From: Herpetosiphon giganteus
Lineage (GTDB): Bacteria > Chloroflexota > Chloroflexia > Chloroflexales > Herpetosiphonaceae
Direction: 5' to 3'
DNA length: 64,000 nucleotides
Assembly (NCBI RefSeq): GCF_016907925.1
Contig: NZ_JAFBCZ010000001.1
Span: 1-64,000, forward strand
Made by a program: the position numbers and the translations under genes
Part shown: piece by piece, positions 1 to 8,415 of the stretch
Layout of the letters: each line of letters opens with the position of its first letter
Numbering within the stretch: position 1 is the stretch's first letter
The notes under the pieces: model-generated
Seen by the model: the letters and a program-made list of their open reading frames with translations, nothing else
Database searches by the model: none
What the model was told of the DNA's origin: nothing

Positions 1-140
1 TCATCCTTCATTCTTCATCCTTCATTCTTCATCCTTCATTCTTCATCCTTCATTCTTCATCCTTCATTCTTCATCCTTCATTCTTCATCCTTCATTCTTC
101 ATCCTTCATCCCTCATCCTTCATCCCTCATCCCTCATCCT
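1..140. repeat. 14-bp tandem repeat (heptamer-derived)
   Basis: Ten head-to-tail 14-bp units. Units 1-7 (1-98) are identical copies of TCATCCTTCATTCT and units 8-10 (99-140) are variants ending in CCC or CCT. Each unit is two heptamers. On the minus strand it reads GGATGAA/GAATGAA, directly after the stop codon of the MATE gene. The array starts at the window edge, so it may be longer. Confidence 0.95.
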
Positions 141-143
141 TGA

Positions 144-1529
144 TTAGACTTTGGCACTTTGCCATTTGCCTTGGCGGAAGCGCCACCAAGCCAAGGTTCC
201 CTGCACCGCAAAATCGGTGCACATCGCCAGCCAAATGCCATTCAGGCCAAGATCGAAGTGTTTGACCAACAGCCAAGCCAAGGGCAAGCGCACGCACCAA
301 ACACTCAGCATTTTGCTAATCAAGGGCCATTTTGGCTCGCCGCCGCCGCGCAAACTGCCGCTGAAGATGAAATTAGCCGCCAAGGCTGGCTGGGCAAAAC
401 CAACCATGCGCAATGGCAAGGCTGCCAAACGCACAACTTCTTCATCGGCCACGAAAAAGCGCAAAAAGACTTCGGGCGCAATCACAAACAGCAAGCCAAT
501 TGCGCTCATAAAAATTGCGCCTAAACGAAAAGCCTCGAAGCCGCTCTCGCTGGCTGCTTGGGGCTGATTTGCGCCCATATGCTGGCCAACCAAGGTCGTT
601 GCCGCCACCGCCATGCCCATGCCAGGCAAAAACGAGATGCTCTCAATTGTGATGATCGTGTTGTGAGCAGCGTAGGCCGCCGTGCCAATATCGTTGATCA
701 AATGGATGAAAATCAACAACGCTGCTTGAAAAATAAATTGTTCAGCGCCATACGGCAGGCCTTGGCGTAAAATCCGCCACATCAAATTGCGATTAGGTCG
801 CGGAATTTGATTGAACTGCAAACCTGAGCGCCCACGAATCAAGGTTGCAAGCACGATTAAGCCGCCGACACCTTGCCCGCTCATTGCTGCAAAGGCTGCG
901 CCATTGATGCCGAGCGCCGGAAACCCAAGGTAGCCATTGACCAAGAGCAACGATAACACTGCATTGATACCATTGACCACCAGCATCACTTTGAGCGGCG
1001 TGCGGGTATCGCCCGAGCCACGCAATGCGGCGTTGCCAACATAGAGCATCGCCATCAGCGGCATTGATAAGGATGAAATGCGCAAATAGCCAGCGCCATA
1101 CCGTCGTACTTGCTCGTTAGCGCCAAGCAAATCCATCAGTTGCGGCGCAAAGGCGTAGGCTAAAAATAGGCCGAGCAAGCCCATTGCCAGCCCAATAATC
1201 AAGCCTTGGCGCAAGGTTTGGTTGGCTTGTTCACGCTCGCCAGCCCCAATAAAGCGCGCAATTACCACCGTGCTGCCAAGCGCAACTGCCATAAAAAAGG
1301 TAATTAATGTCCATGTCACTTGGCTCGAAATGCCAGTTGCCGCCAACGCAACTTGGCGGTCGTAGCCATTCGCAGTAGCAACTTCAAGGCTTAAGTGACC
1401 TACCACATAGGTATCAACCAAGCCCACCATCAAGCTCAATAATTGCTCGCCAACTGCTGGCAAGCCCAACTTTAATACAGCGCTGCGTTGGCTGCTGCTC
1501 CCCCGAGTCGCGCCTACTGGAATTGCCAT
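144..1529 (-). CDS. MATE family efflux transporter
   Basis: A 461-residue polytopic membrane protein, the usual length for multidrug and toxic compound extrusion pumps, which export cationic compounds in exchange for Na+ or H+. The two homologous halves are visible: LRGSGDTRTPL near residue 170 and LRGGGEPKWPL near residue 395 occupy equivalent places in each lobe, and about twelve hydrophobic segments can be counted. The start ATG at 1529 has a GAGG about 13 bases upstream, a long spacing, so the start is fairly but not fully certain. An extended -10 (TGCTATTAT, minus strand, 1568-1576) lies upstream. The substrate cannot be inferred. The 3' end abuts the 14-bp repeat array. Confidence 0.93.
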   Translation of the reverse strand: MAIPVGATRGSSSQRSAVLKLGLPAVGEQLLSLMVGLVDTYVVGHLSLEVATANGYDRQVALAATGISSQVTWTLITFFMAVALGSTVVIARFIGAGEREQANQTLRQGLIIGLAMGLLGLFLAYAFAPQLMDLLGANEQVRRYGAGYLRISSLSMPLMAMLYVGNAALRGSGDTRTPLKVMLVVNGINAVLSLLLVNGYLGFPALGINGAAFAAMSGQGVGGLIVLATLIRGRSGLQFNQIPRPNRNLMWRILRQGLPYGAEQFIFQAALLIFIHLINDIGTAAYAAHNTIITIESISFLPGMGMAVAATTLVGQHMGANQPQAASESGFEAFRLGAIFMSAIGLLFVIAPEVFLRFFVADEEVVRLAALPLRMVGFAQPALAANFIFSGSLRGGGEPKWPLISKMLSVWCVRLPLAWLLVKHFDLGLNGIWLAMCTDFAVQGTLAWWRFRQGKWQSAKV

Positions 1530-1576
1530 GATTTATCCATTACCTCATGCAATATGTCGATATATGCATAATAGCA

Positions 1577-2160
1577 GAAGTCACGTAAAGTCAAAAGGCA
1601 GAAGGCAAAAATCAAAACAGGATGAGGGATCAGGATTCAGGGGTCAGGATTTTAACGCAGAGGCGCAGAGGATGCATGGCTATTGGCTATTGGCTATCGG
1701 GGAGCAGGAACATAATCCCAAAAATCTGTGTGAATCTGTGGCAAAAAAATCGTGCTTCGTGCCCTTCGTGTCGTTCGTGGATCAATTACTAACGCAGAGG
1801 CGCAGAGGATGCATGGCTATTGGCTATTTGTATTGGTTCATTGGGTTGGCAACCAGGTGTATGCCCTCACCCCCAGCCCCTCTCCCACTGAACGCGGGCG
1901 AGGGGAGCACTGGATTCGTGGTTCCCCCTCGCCTCGCTGGCGGGAGCGGGGGCTAGGGGGTGAGGGGGAATCGTTGTTAACGCAATGAATCAGTACAGCT
2001 ATTGGCTATCGGGGAGCAGGAACATAATCCCAAAAATCTGTGTGAATCTGTGGCAAAAAAATCGTGCTTCGTGGAATTCGTGCAATTCGTGGCGAAAAAA
2101 AATCTCTTTCGTCAAAAGCCCCTAGACCCAAATCCCTATGTTCTATGCTCTTTGCTCTCT
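1577..2160. repeat. Mosaic intergenic repeat region
   Basis: No credible gene. The stretch holds heptamer tracts (GGCTATT, GGATCAG, CATAGAR), the 8-mer pair CGCAGAGG/CGCAGAG (1653-1670 and 1790-1807), 9-10-mer direct repeats based on TTCGTG and AATCTGTG, and a GC-rich CCCTCACCCC element (about 1863-1970). A 76-bp segment is perfectly duplicated at 1686-1761 and 1998-2073. A second 38-bp block is duplicated at 1653-1690 and 1790-1827. Confidence 0.9.
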
Positions 2161-2164
2161 GTTC

Positions 2165-4018
2165 TTACTTCATGCGCCAAATGCTTGCGCCAATGCCAGT
2201 TTGCGGCAGTTGCAACCCGCCAGCCTCAATGGTAATTTCGCTTGCCTCGTCAACCTGCGCAAAAACAGTTCCATCGGCGAGGCCGGTTGCCAGCATGGGA
2301 ATTGATGGAATGTTGGTGGCGGCTCGCTGCGCAACAATCAACAAACATTCATCGGCGCTACGCCTCACAAACGCCACCGTATCGCCCTCGGCCAGCAATA
2401 ATTGAAACCCGCCAACGCTTAGCGCACTCGAATTGCGGCGCAATGCAATCAAGCGGCGATAAAATCCGAGCAATTCATGATCCCAAGCTTGAGCATCCCA
2501 CGGCATACAGCCACGACAATAGGGATCGCCGCCACCTTGCAGCCCAATTTCATCGCCATAATAAATACACGGCACGCCAGGAAAGCTCATTTGCAAGGTT
2601 ACCGCAACTTGGTGCAAGGCTCGGTTGCCGCCAACAATCGTCAGCAAACGTGGCGTATCGTGCGAATCGAGCAGATTAAATTGTTGCAAGGCGATTTGCC
2701 ATGGAATAACCGCCAAAAACGCCAGCCATTGCTCGCCCAAAGCTTCGCTTGGCAATAAGGCCCGATCTTCCCACGCCAAATTCCAGACCGAGGCCATATC
2801 GAAGCCAACCAGCCATTGCAAGGTTGGAAAGGTAAAACCACGATAATTCATGCTGGCATCAAGTTCATCGCCCTGCAAATGGTTGCTGCCATCGTAGAAA
2901 TGTTCGCCCAGCAAGTAGGCCTCAGGGGCTTCGGCTTTAACCGCACGGCGCAAGGCGCGGCCAATTTTGTGCCCCAATTGGCTTGGGCCTTGGCGCGCCA
3001 ACATATTCGCCACGTCGATGCGCCAGCCATCAATCGCATATGGTTGGCGCAACCAATGGCGCACAATCGATTGCTCGTCGCCATAAATTGCGTGACGCAA
3101 ACCTTGGCTCGCATAATTGAGTTTGGGCAACGAACGATGACCAAGCCACGATTCATACTCGTTGGGATGCTCAATCCACGAAAAATAATCGGCACTTGGC
3201 GCGTTGGCATCGGCTTGGGCTGCCGTAAACCAATGATGGGTATAGCCACAGTGATTGAGCACAATATCGAGCATTAATTTCATCTGGTAACGCTGGCTGG
3301 CTTGGCGCAATTCAACCAAAGCTGCTTCGCCACCAAAATGAGCATCGATCTGCAAATAATCGGCGGTATCGTATTTGTGGTTCGATGGCGCAGTGAAAAT
3401 CGGCGTAAGATACAGCGCATTAATTCCCAGCTGATCAAGATAATCGAGCTTTTGGCTAATGCCCTGTAAATCGCCACCAAAAAACTCCACGCCACCAGTT
3501 GCTTTCTGCGGCGTTTCGCCCCATTGCCGGGCGATGGCTGGCACGCCATACACGTTGTACTCGCCAGCAATCACATTATTGCTCGGCTCGCCATCACAAA
3601 AACGATCGGGAAAAATTTGGTAGAACACTGCCGAATGCACCCAAGTTGGGGCGTGATAGTCGGCCAACAGCTTAAAATCTGTCGCATCGGTTGGCGTTGA
3701 GCGTTGCATGCCCGCTGCCGAAAGCCACCAACCGCCATGCTCGGTCATCAGCCAAAAGCGATAGCCAGTGCGCGGCATCGAGAGCGTAATCTGGCCCTGC
3801 CACCATTGCTCTGTTGCCGTGCGTTCGGCAGGTTGCATCAGTACAAAAGTTTGCTCGCCATCGGGGCAGAGCCGAATAAAGGCTTGGCTAATGGGCGCAT
3901 CGAGCGAGCTGCGCAACCGCACCGTCAGCGTTTGTCCAAGCGTATAAGGCTGGCTTGGTTGAAGATAGAGCGCCGAACCATCGTGGTAGACAGCGCGCGT
4001 CCAAGTTGGATAGTGCAT
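2165..4018 (-). CDS. GH13 maltodextrin glucosidase / neopullulanase-like
   Basis: A 617-residue alpha-amylase-superfamily glycoside hydrolase that should cleave alpha-glucosidic bonds of maltodextrins or cyclodextrins. An N-terminal beta domain (about 1-120) precedes the (beta/alpha)8 barrel. The four GH13 signatures are present: DIVLNH at 251-256, GWRIDVAN with nucleophile Asp335, LLGEHF with acid/base Glu372, and DSHD with His453/Asp454. The segment YYGDEIGLQGGGDPYCRG near 486-503 resembles E. coli MalZ-type enzymes, and the length matches that group. No signal peptide is seen, so it is probably cytoplasmic. The stop codon sits at the edge of a CATAGAR heptamer tract. Confidence 0.92.
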   Translation of the reverse strand: MHYPTWTRAVYHDGSALYLQPSQPYTLGQTLTVRLRSSLDAPISQAFIRLCPDGEQTFVLMQPAERTATEQWWQGQITLSMPRTGYRFWLMTEHGGWWLSAAGMQRSTPTDATDFKLLADYHAPTWVHSAVFYQIFPDRFCDGEPSNNVIAGEYNVYGVPAIARQWGETPQKATGGVEFFGGDLQGISQKLDYLDQLGINALYLTPIFTAPSNHKYDTADYLQIDAHFGGEAALVELRQASQRYQMKLMLDIVLNHCGYTHHWFTAAQADANAPSADYFSWIEHPNEYESWLGHRSLPKLNYASQGLRHAIYGDEQSIVRHWLRQPYAIDGWRIDVANMLARQGPSQLGHKIGRALRRAVKAEAPEAYLLGEHFYDGSNHLQGDELDASMNYRGFTFPTLQWLVGFDMASVWNLAWEDRALLPSEALGEQWLAFLAVIPWQIALQQFNLLDSHDTPRLLTIVGGNRALHQVAVTLQMSFPGVPCIYYGDEIGLQGGGDPYCRGCMPWDAQAWDHELLGFYRRLIALRRNSSALSVGGFQLLLAEGDTVAFVRRSADECLLIVAQRAATNIPSIPMLATGLADGTVFAQVDEASEITIEAGGLQLPQTGIGASIWRMK

Positions 4019-4042
4019 TGGTGTTTCTCGTTGTTACTAGAG

Positions 4043-4181
4043 GGGTCAGAGATCAGGGATTAGGGGACAGATACGCTGTTTTTGAAATGATTGATTAGCA
4101 TAACTTTGACTAGTTATTATGTTCTATGCTCTATGTTCTATGCTCTGCTTACCCCCTAACCCCTGACCCCTGACCCCTCGT
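4043..4181. repeat. Heptamer repeat tracts (CCCTGAC and CATAGAR)
   Basis: Gap between two minus-strand genes. It contains GGGGTCA/GGGATCA heptamers at about 4043-4065, a CATAGAR tract (on the minus strand) at about 4117-4146, and CCCTGAC heptamers at about 4150-4180, the last reaching the stop codon of the MBL-fold gene. Confidence 0.8.
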
Positions 4182-4790
4182 TTACCACTCAGCGTCGCCG
4201 TAGAAATCGCCGTGATCGCGGGCGAGGAAGGCTTCGATTTTGGGCCGAATTGAGCCTAGGCTAAATTCTGGGCCATGGCCAGCATAACAAATCAGCTGAT
4301 CATCCCAGTTGAGGATGATATTGCGCAAAGTTTGTAAGGTCGTTTGAAAATCGGCAGCCGACCACGTACGACCTGGCCCGCCAGCGAAAATCGTATCACC
4401 AACAATTGCAATTGGGCTATCAGCGACCAAAAAACTGACCATATCGCTAGTATGCCCAGGCGTGTAGACCGCCTTGATCGTATGCTGACCAACCGTCAAA
4501 AGCTGGCCATCGCTAATGCCAGCATCAAGCGGCACAGGCCGAGTTTGCGGCCCTGGATGGCCAAGCACTGGCACATTCAGGCGTTGGCGCATGCTAGCAA
4601 CTTCGCCAATATGGTCGTTGTGGGTGTGGGTTAGCCAAATTGCAATCGGCATGGTGTTGTTGAGCATCGCCTGCAAGCGCGCGGGGTCAGCACCCGGATC
4701 GATCAACACACTTTCGTTGGTGTGGGGGCAAACCAAGGCATAGCTGTTCATTGGCCATGGCCCAACAGCACGGTGGCGTAATTCCATCAT
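4182..4790 (-). CDS. MBL-fold metallo-hydrolase (glyoxalase II-like)
   Basis: A 202-residue metallo-beta-lactamase-fold protein. Metal ligands are HTHNDH at 55-60, His113 in PGHTSD, Asp132 in GDTIF, and His172 in AGHGPE. This is the compact glyoxalase-II-like pattern that binds two metals. The enzyme probably hydrolyses a thioester or related small substrate in the cytoplasm, but the specific substrate is unknown. The start has an excellent ribosome site (AAGGAGG, 6 bases before ATG 4790). It is divergent from the secreted protein gene at 4917. Confidence 0.9.
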   Translation of the reverse strand: MMELRHRAVGPWPMNSYALVCPHTNESVLIDPGADPARLQAMLNNTMPIAIWLTHTHNDHIGEVASMRQRLNVPVLGHPGPQTRPVPLDAGISDGQLLTVGQHTIKAVYTPGHTSDMVSFLVADSPIAIVGDTIFAGGPGRTWSAADFQTTLQTLRNIILNWDDQLICYAGHGPEFSLGSIRPKIEAFLARDHGDFYGDAEW

Positions 4791-4916
4791 AAATTTCCTC
4801 CTTGCTTCATTATAGATTCAAATTGGCCCAATGGTCATGGTTGCACCAAAAAGCATTGTTTTGGTATGGTGCAGTATCATAAGCCATTGAATTAATTCAT
4901 TATTTAGGAGTGTTCG

Positions 4917-6473
4917 ATGGTTTTATTATTTGGGCGAATTCTCTTGCTACTTGGGTTACTGGCTGGAGTATGGCCGAGCAATTCTCAAGCCAGCAGCCCG
5001 CTTGTCGATTGTAATTCGGCGGCGGTTAGCGCAGCAATCAACACAGGCGGCATCATCAATATCAATTGTAGCAGCCCAACCGTGCTTATATTTAGCAACG
5101 AACTTGTGCTTAACCAACATACCGAAATCAATGGCAATAACAACGCAATTTTTGATGGCCAGAATACGCGGCGCTTGCTGCGCAGTGCCAATCACCTCAA
5201 CATTACCCTGCGCAACTTAACGATTCGTAATGGCCACACGAGTGATCAAGGCGCAGGCCTCAAAATTGGCTTTTGGAACACGCTTACGATCAGCAATCTG
5301 CGATTTGAAAATAATCAAGCAACGAAAGATAGTGAGGCCTGCGATGGTGGCGGGGCAATCTTCATTGGTGGCGGCAGTCGGGCAACAATTGATCAGAGCG
5401 TGTTTATCAACAATCGGGCTAATAATGGTGGCGCAATTAATAGTTTGCGCACAAATTTAGTTGTTAGTAATAGCAATTTTGAGCAAAATAGCGCCATGCA
5501 TACCACGGCGATTAATCAGTATGGCGATTGCGGCGGCGGTGGCGCAATCTACATCGATGGAACACGATTGCCCGCCGATGGCGGCCCCGATGGCATTATG
5601 CTACAGAACAATAGCTATACGAGCAATACAAGCAACAATCATGGCGGCGCGATTTTTATTGGCTTGTATAGCAACGAAACCGCCACAATTGAGCGTTCGA
5701 GTTTTACCAATAATAGCGTAACCTACGCTCCATCAGCCGATTGGTCAGGCACTGGCGGCGCAATTTGGTATGGCTTTGCCGCAACTGGCGTAAGCAACGA
5801 ACGCCTCATTATCAACAATTCGACGCTCGAAGGCAACAAAGCCATTGGTCAAGGCGGTGGATTGTGGGTCGATGCCCCAGCAACCATCCGCAATACAACC
5901 TTTTATGCCAATGATGCAACCGATCCGCGCAGTTATCCTGATGCTGAAGAATGGAAAAAAGGCAATGGTGGAGCCTTGGCAGTGAACAATAACGCAGCGG
6001 TGGATATTACTAACGCAACATTTGCCCAGAACCATGCTGGTTTCAATGGCGGCGCAATCGCAGGCCAAACGATCACAATTCGCAATACGCTATTTGCGCA
6101 CAACTCAACCGATTGGGACATCAAAATTATGCAACATTGTACCAACGCATTGATTGATGGCAGCAATAATATGCAATATCCGCCCAAGAATCCCAACCCC
6201 AATTTCTGGAACGAAACCAACTGCACAAGAGGGATTCGCACACCTGAGTTGAGCCTAGTAGGACTTGCTAATAATGGTGGTGCGACCAAAACAGCAGCCT
6301 TGCCTGCTGGCAGTCCAGCGATCAATGCAGGCAATCCGGCAACCTGTATTGGGCTTGATCAGCGTGGGTATACACGGGCGGGAACCTGCGATATTGGCGC
6401 ATTTGAATATAATGGCGCTCCATTTAGCCCAAGCCATACTATTTATCTGCCGCTGGCGCGCAAACCCAACTAA
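4917..6473 (+). CDS. Secreted parallel beta-helix protein, choice-of-anchor Q-like
   Basis: A 518-residue exported protein with an N-terminal signal peptide (hydrophobic core about residues 6-20). The body is a right-handed parallel beta-helix with repeated N-N-x-A...GGAI turns, resembling Chlamydia-type polymorphic outer-membrane repeats and pectate-lyase-like folds. The C-terminal block (LANNGGATKTAALPAGSPA, then DQRGY and CDIGAFEY) is the ending typical of choice-of-anchor Q proteins, followed by an IYLPLARK tail. Role unknown; surface adhesion or polysaccharide binding is plausible. AGGAG lies 7 bases before ATG. Confidence 0.88.
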   Translation: MVLLFGRILLLLGLLAGVWPSNSQASSPLVDCNSAAVSAAINTGGIININCSSPTVLIFSNELVLNQHTEINGNNNAIFDGQNTRRLLRSANHLNITLRNLTIRNGHTSDQGAGLKIGFWNTLTISNLRFENNQATKDSEACDGGGAIFIGGGSRATIDQSVFINNRANNGGAINSLRTNLVVSNSNFEQNSAMHTTAINQYGDCGGGGAIYIDGTRLPADGGPDGIMLQNNSYTSNTSNNHGGAIFIGLYSNETATIERSSFTNNSVTYAPSADWSGTGGAIWYGFAATGVSNERLIINNSTLEGNKAIGQGGGLWVDAPATIRNTTFYANDATDPRSYPDAEEWKKGNGGALAVNNNAAVDITNATFAQNHAGFNGGAIAGQTITIRNTLFAHNSTDWDIKIMQHCTNALIDGSNNMQYPPKNPNPNFWNETNCTRGIRTPELSLVGLANNGGATKTAALPAGSPAINAGNPATCIGLDQRGYTRAGTCDIGAFEYNGAPFSPSHTIYLPLARKPN

Positions 6474-6479
6474 AATGCA

Positions 6480-6514
6480 AAACCCGCTTGACTCGCTAAA
6501 AGCCAAGCGGGTTT
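6480..6514. terminator. Bidirectional intrinsic terminator
   Basis: Perfect 11-bp stem AAACCCGCTTG (6480-6490) / CAAGCGGGTTT (6504-6514) with a 13-base loop, between the convergent beta-helix and heme O synthase genes. Confidence 0.8.
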
Positions 6515-6527
6515 GATTGCTGCCAAT

Positions 6528-7859
6528 TTAGCCAAGCAACGCGCGGTCGATGCCCATGGCCACAAATAAAAGCGCCAGATAGAGCAACGAATAGCGATAG
6601 AGCTTCCAAGCGGCCGCATGCGAATGGTCACGCATCATGTTGGCGGCGTAATATAAGAAAATTGCGCCCAGCACCATGGCCAAGCCAAGGTACAACAAGC
6701 CAACCACTTGCAACGAAACCAACATAAACGAAAGCGCAATCATAATGAACGAATAGAGCACAATTTGGCGGCGGGTTTCGGCCTCGCCTTTGACGACTGG
6801 CAACATTGGCACGCCAGCTTTGGCATAATCTTCGCGCCGAATAATTGCCAAGGCCCAGAAGTGCGGTGGGGTCCAGTAGAAGACGATTGCAAACAGAAAT
6901 ACTGCGGGCAGCCACTTAATTGGGCTATCCACAAACAAGTTAATATCAGTGCCAGCAGCCCAACCAACCATTGGTGGAATTGCGCCAGCAGCGCCGCCAA
7001 TCACAATATTTTGCACCGTCGTGCGCTTCAGCCACATGGTGTAAATCACCACATAGTAGAAAATGCCGCTCACCGCCAAAATTGCAGTTAACAAATTAAC
7101 TGGCAAGAGCACCAAAAACGATAACACGCTGAGCGTCAGGCCAAAGCCCAACACTTCCCATTGGGTCAAGCGATTATTTGGCAAGGGGCGTTTTTTGGTG
7201 CGGCTCATCACTGCATCAATATCGCGATCGTAGAACATATTGATGGCGTTGGCCCCGCCTGCGGCCAAGGTGCCACCAAGCAAGGTCAAAACCACAACAT
7301 AAAATTTAGGCCACTCGCCGCCGTTCGCCAAATACATGGGAATGAGGGTGGTCAGCAAGAGCAGCGAAATAATCCGAAACTTCATCAACACCCGAAAATC
7401 GGCCAATTTGCTGTTGGTTTGATTTTTAGGCGTGCTAATTTCGCTGTGATAGGCCAAATACGTAATTAAGCCCGTGACGATTGTGGTTGCCACGGCACAA
7501 GCCAAATTGGCCCAACCAACCCAATCGGCGTAGGTCGTATTGACCAAGGCAATCACGGCAATGCCCAAGGGCTGAGCCAGCCAAGTGAGCCATTGAATTG
7601 GCCGATGTTCAGCTCGCGCTGAGCCGACCACCGAGATCAAGCCCAACAAGCCACAGACCAACAACCAACCAAATACGACCGGAGCCAGCGTATGCTGTGG
7701 ACTCAAAACCCACCATAGGCTATTGACGGTTGTTAATGCACTAAAAACCGCCGTCAAGGCTGCGGTCGGACGAAACGAATCGCGAGGCTTTGCAGGCAAG
7801 CGTTCACTGATTGCTGCACTGACCTCATTTTTTTGTTCAGGGGTGGCAAGAGCCGGCAT
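6528..7859 (-). CDS. ctaB: Protoheme IX farnesyltransferase (heme O synthase) with N-terminal membrane extension
   Basis: UbiA-family prenyltransferase that adds a farnesyl group to heme B for heme-copper oxidases. The polyprenyl-diphosphate binding motif is clear: NAINMFYDRDID, followed by SRTKKRPLP. The catalytic part occupies roughly the last 300 residues. The first ~140 residues form an extra hydrophobic domain with three to four likely transmembrane helices, absent from ordinary CtaB/CyoE (about 290-310 residues). I chose ATG 7859, behind AAAGGA, over the upstream TTG at 7889; the protein is then 443 residues. No oxidase subunit genes are adjacent. Confidence 0.93.
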   Translation of the reverse strand: MPALATPEQKNEVSAAISERLPAKPRDSFRPTAALTAVFSALTTVNSLWWVLSPQHTLAPVVFGWLLVCGLLGLISVVGSARAEHRPIQWLTWLAQPLGIAVIALVNTTYADWVGWANLACAVATTIVTGLITYLAYHSEISTPKNQTNSKLADFRVLMKFRIISLLLLTTLIPMYLANGGEWPKFYVVVLTLLGGTLAAGGANAINMFYDRDIDAVMSRTKKRPLPNNRLTQWEVLGFGLTLSVLSFLVLLPVNLLTAILAVSGIFYYVVIYTMWLKRTTVQNIVIGGAAGAIPPMVGWAAGTDINLFVDSPIKWLPAVFLFAIVFYWTPPHFWALAIIRREDYAKAGVPMLPVVKGEAETRRQIVLYSFIMIALSFMLVSLQVVGLLYLGLAMVLGAIFLYYAANMMRDHSHAAAWKLYRYSLLYLALLFVAMGIDRALLG

Positions 7860-7948
7860 AGGCCTCGGTTCCTTTGTACGCGCTAACAAACAGACCGTTC
7901 CGCTTGAACGGCTGCTCGCTATGATACCATTGATTATGTTCTCTCAAA

Positions 7949-7977
7949 GATATAGCATAGCCAATTCGGAGTGTCAA
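7949..7977 (-). promoter_or_regulatory. Sigma-70-type promoter for ctaB
   Basis: On the minus strand TTGACA (7972-7977), 17-base spacer, TATATC (7949-7954) preceded by TGC (extended -10). It lies about 90 bases upstream of the chosen ctaB start. Confidence 0.65.
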
Positions 7978-7989
7978 ACGCTCAGGAGA

Positions 7990-8412
7990 TTTTAGGGGCT
8001 AGGGATCAGGGATCAGGCTATCGGCTTTTGGCTATTGAGAATTCTGTGGCTAAAACGTCAATTATCGTGTTTTTAACGCAGAGGCGCAGAGAAAAGGAGT
8101 AAGAGCATAGAGCATAGAGCATAGAACATAATTGAAAGGTTCAGGCTTTTGGCTATGGGCTTTTGGCTATAGGAAATTCTGTGGCTAAAAATGCAATTAG
8201 CGTGGTTTTTAACGCAGAGGCGCAGAGGATGCATGGCTATGGGCTTTTGGCTATGGGCTATCGGACGATCACTTCGTGCAATTCGTGCAATTCGTGGCTA
8301 AAAAATACGCATCATTCGTGCAATTCGTGGCGAAAAAATAATCGTTCTTCGCGTCCTTCGCGGTTCCGGTTATTCTAGCCCCGATCTCCGACCCCCAATC
8401 CCCAGCCCCTAT
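7990..8412. repeat. Mosaic intergenic repeat region
   Basis: No gene. It has GGGATCA and GGCTATN heptamers, CATAGAR heptamers (about 8103-8131), two CGCAGAGG/CGCAGAG pairs (the second copy at 8210-8227 followed by GATGCATGGCTAT as in 1671-1683), and TTCGTGCAA 9-mers (about 8274-8330). A block of about 80 bp is present twice in diverged form (about 8017-8095 and 8141-8229). Confidence 0.88.
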
Positions 8413-8415
8413 GTT

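Noticed and set aside
1-140. Possible CRISPR array
   Set aside because: The units are contiguous 14-mers with no unique spacers; it is a simple tandem repeat.
1528-1956. 142-codon plus-strand frame
   Set aside because: It runs through several repeat families, including duplicated blocks; codon content reflects repeats, and no ribosome site or homology-like pattern is seen.
8163-8378. 71-codon plus-strand frame
   Set aside because: It is made entirely of GGCTATN, CGCAGAGG and TTCGTGCAA repeats.
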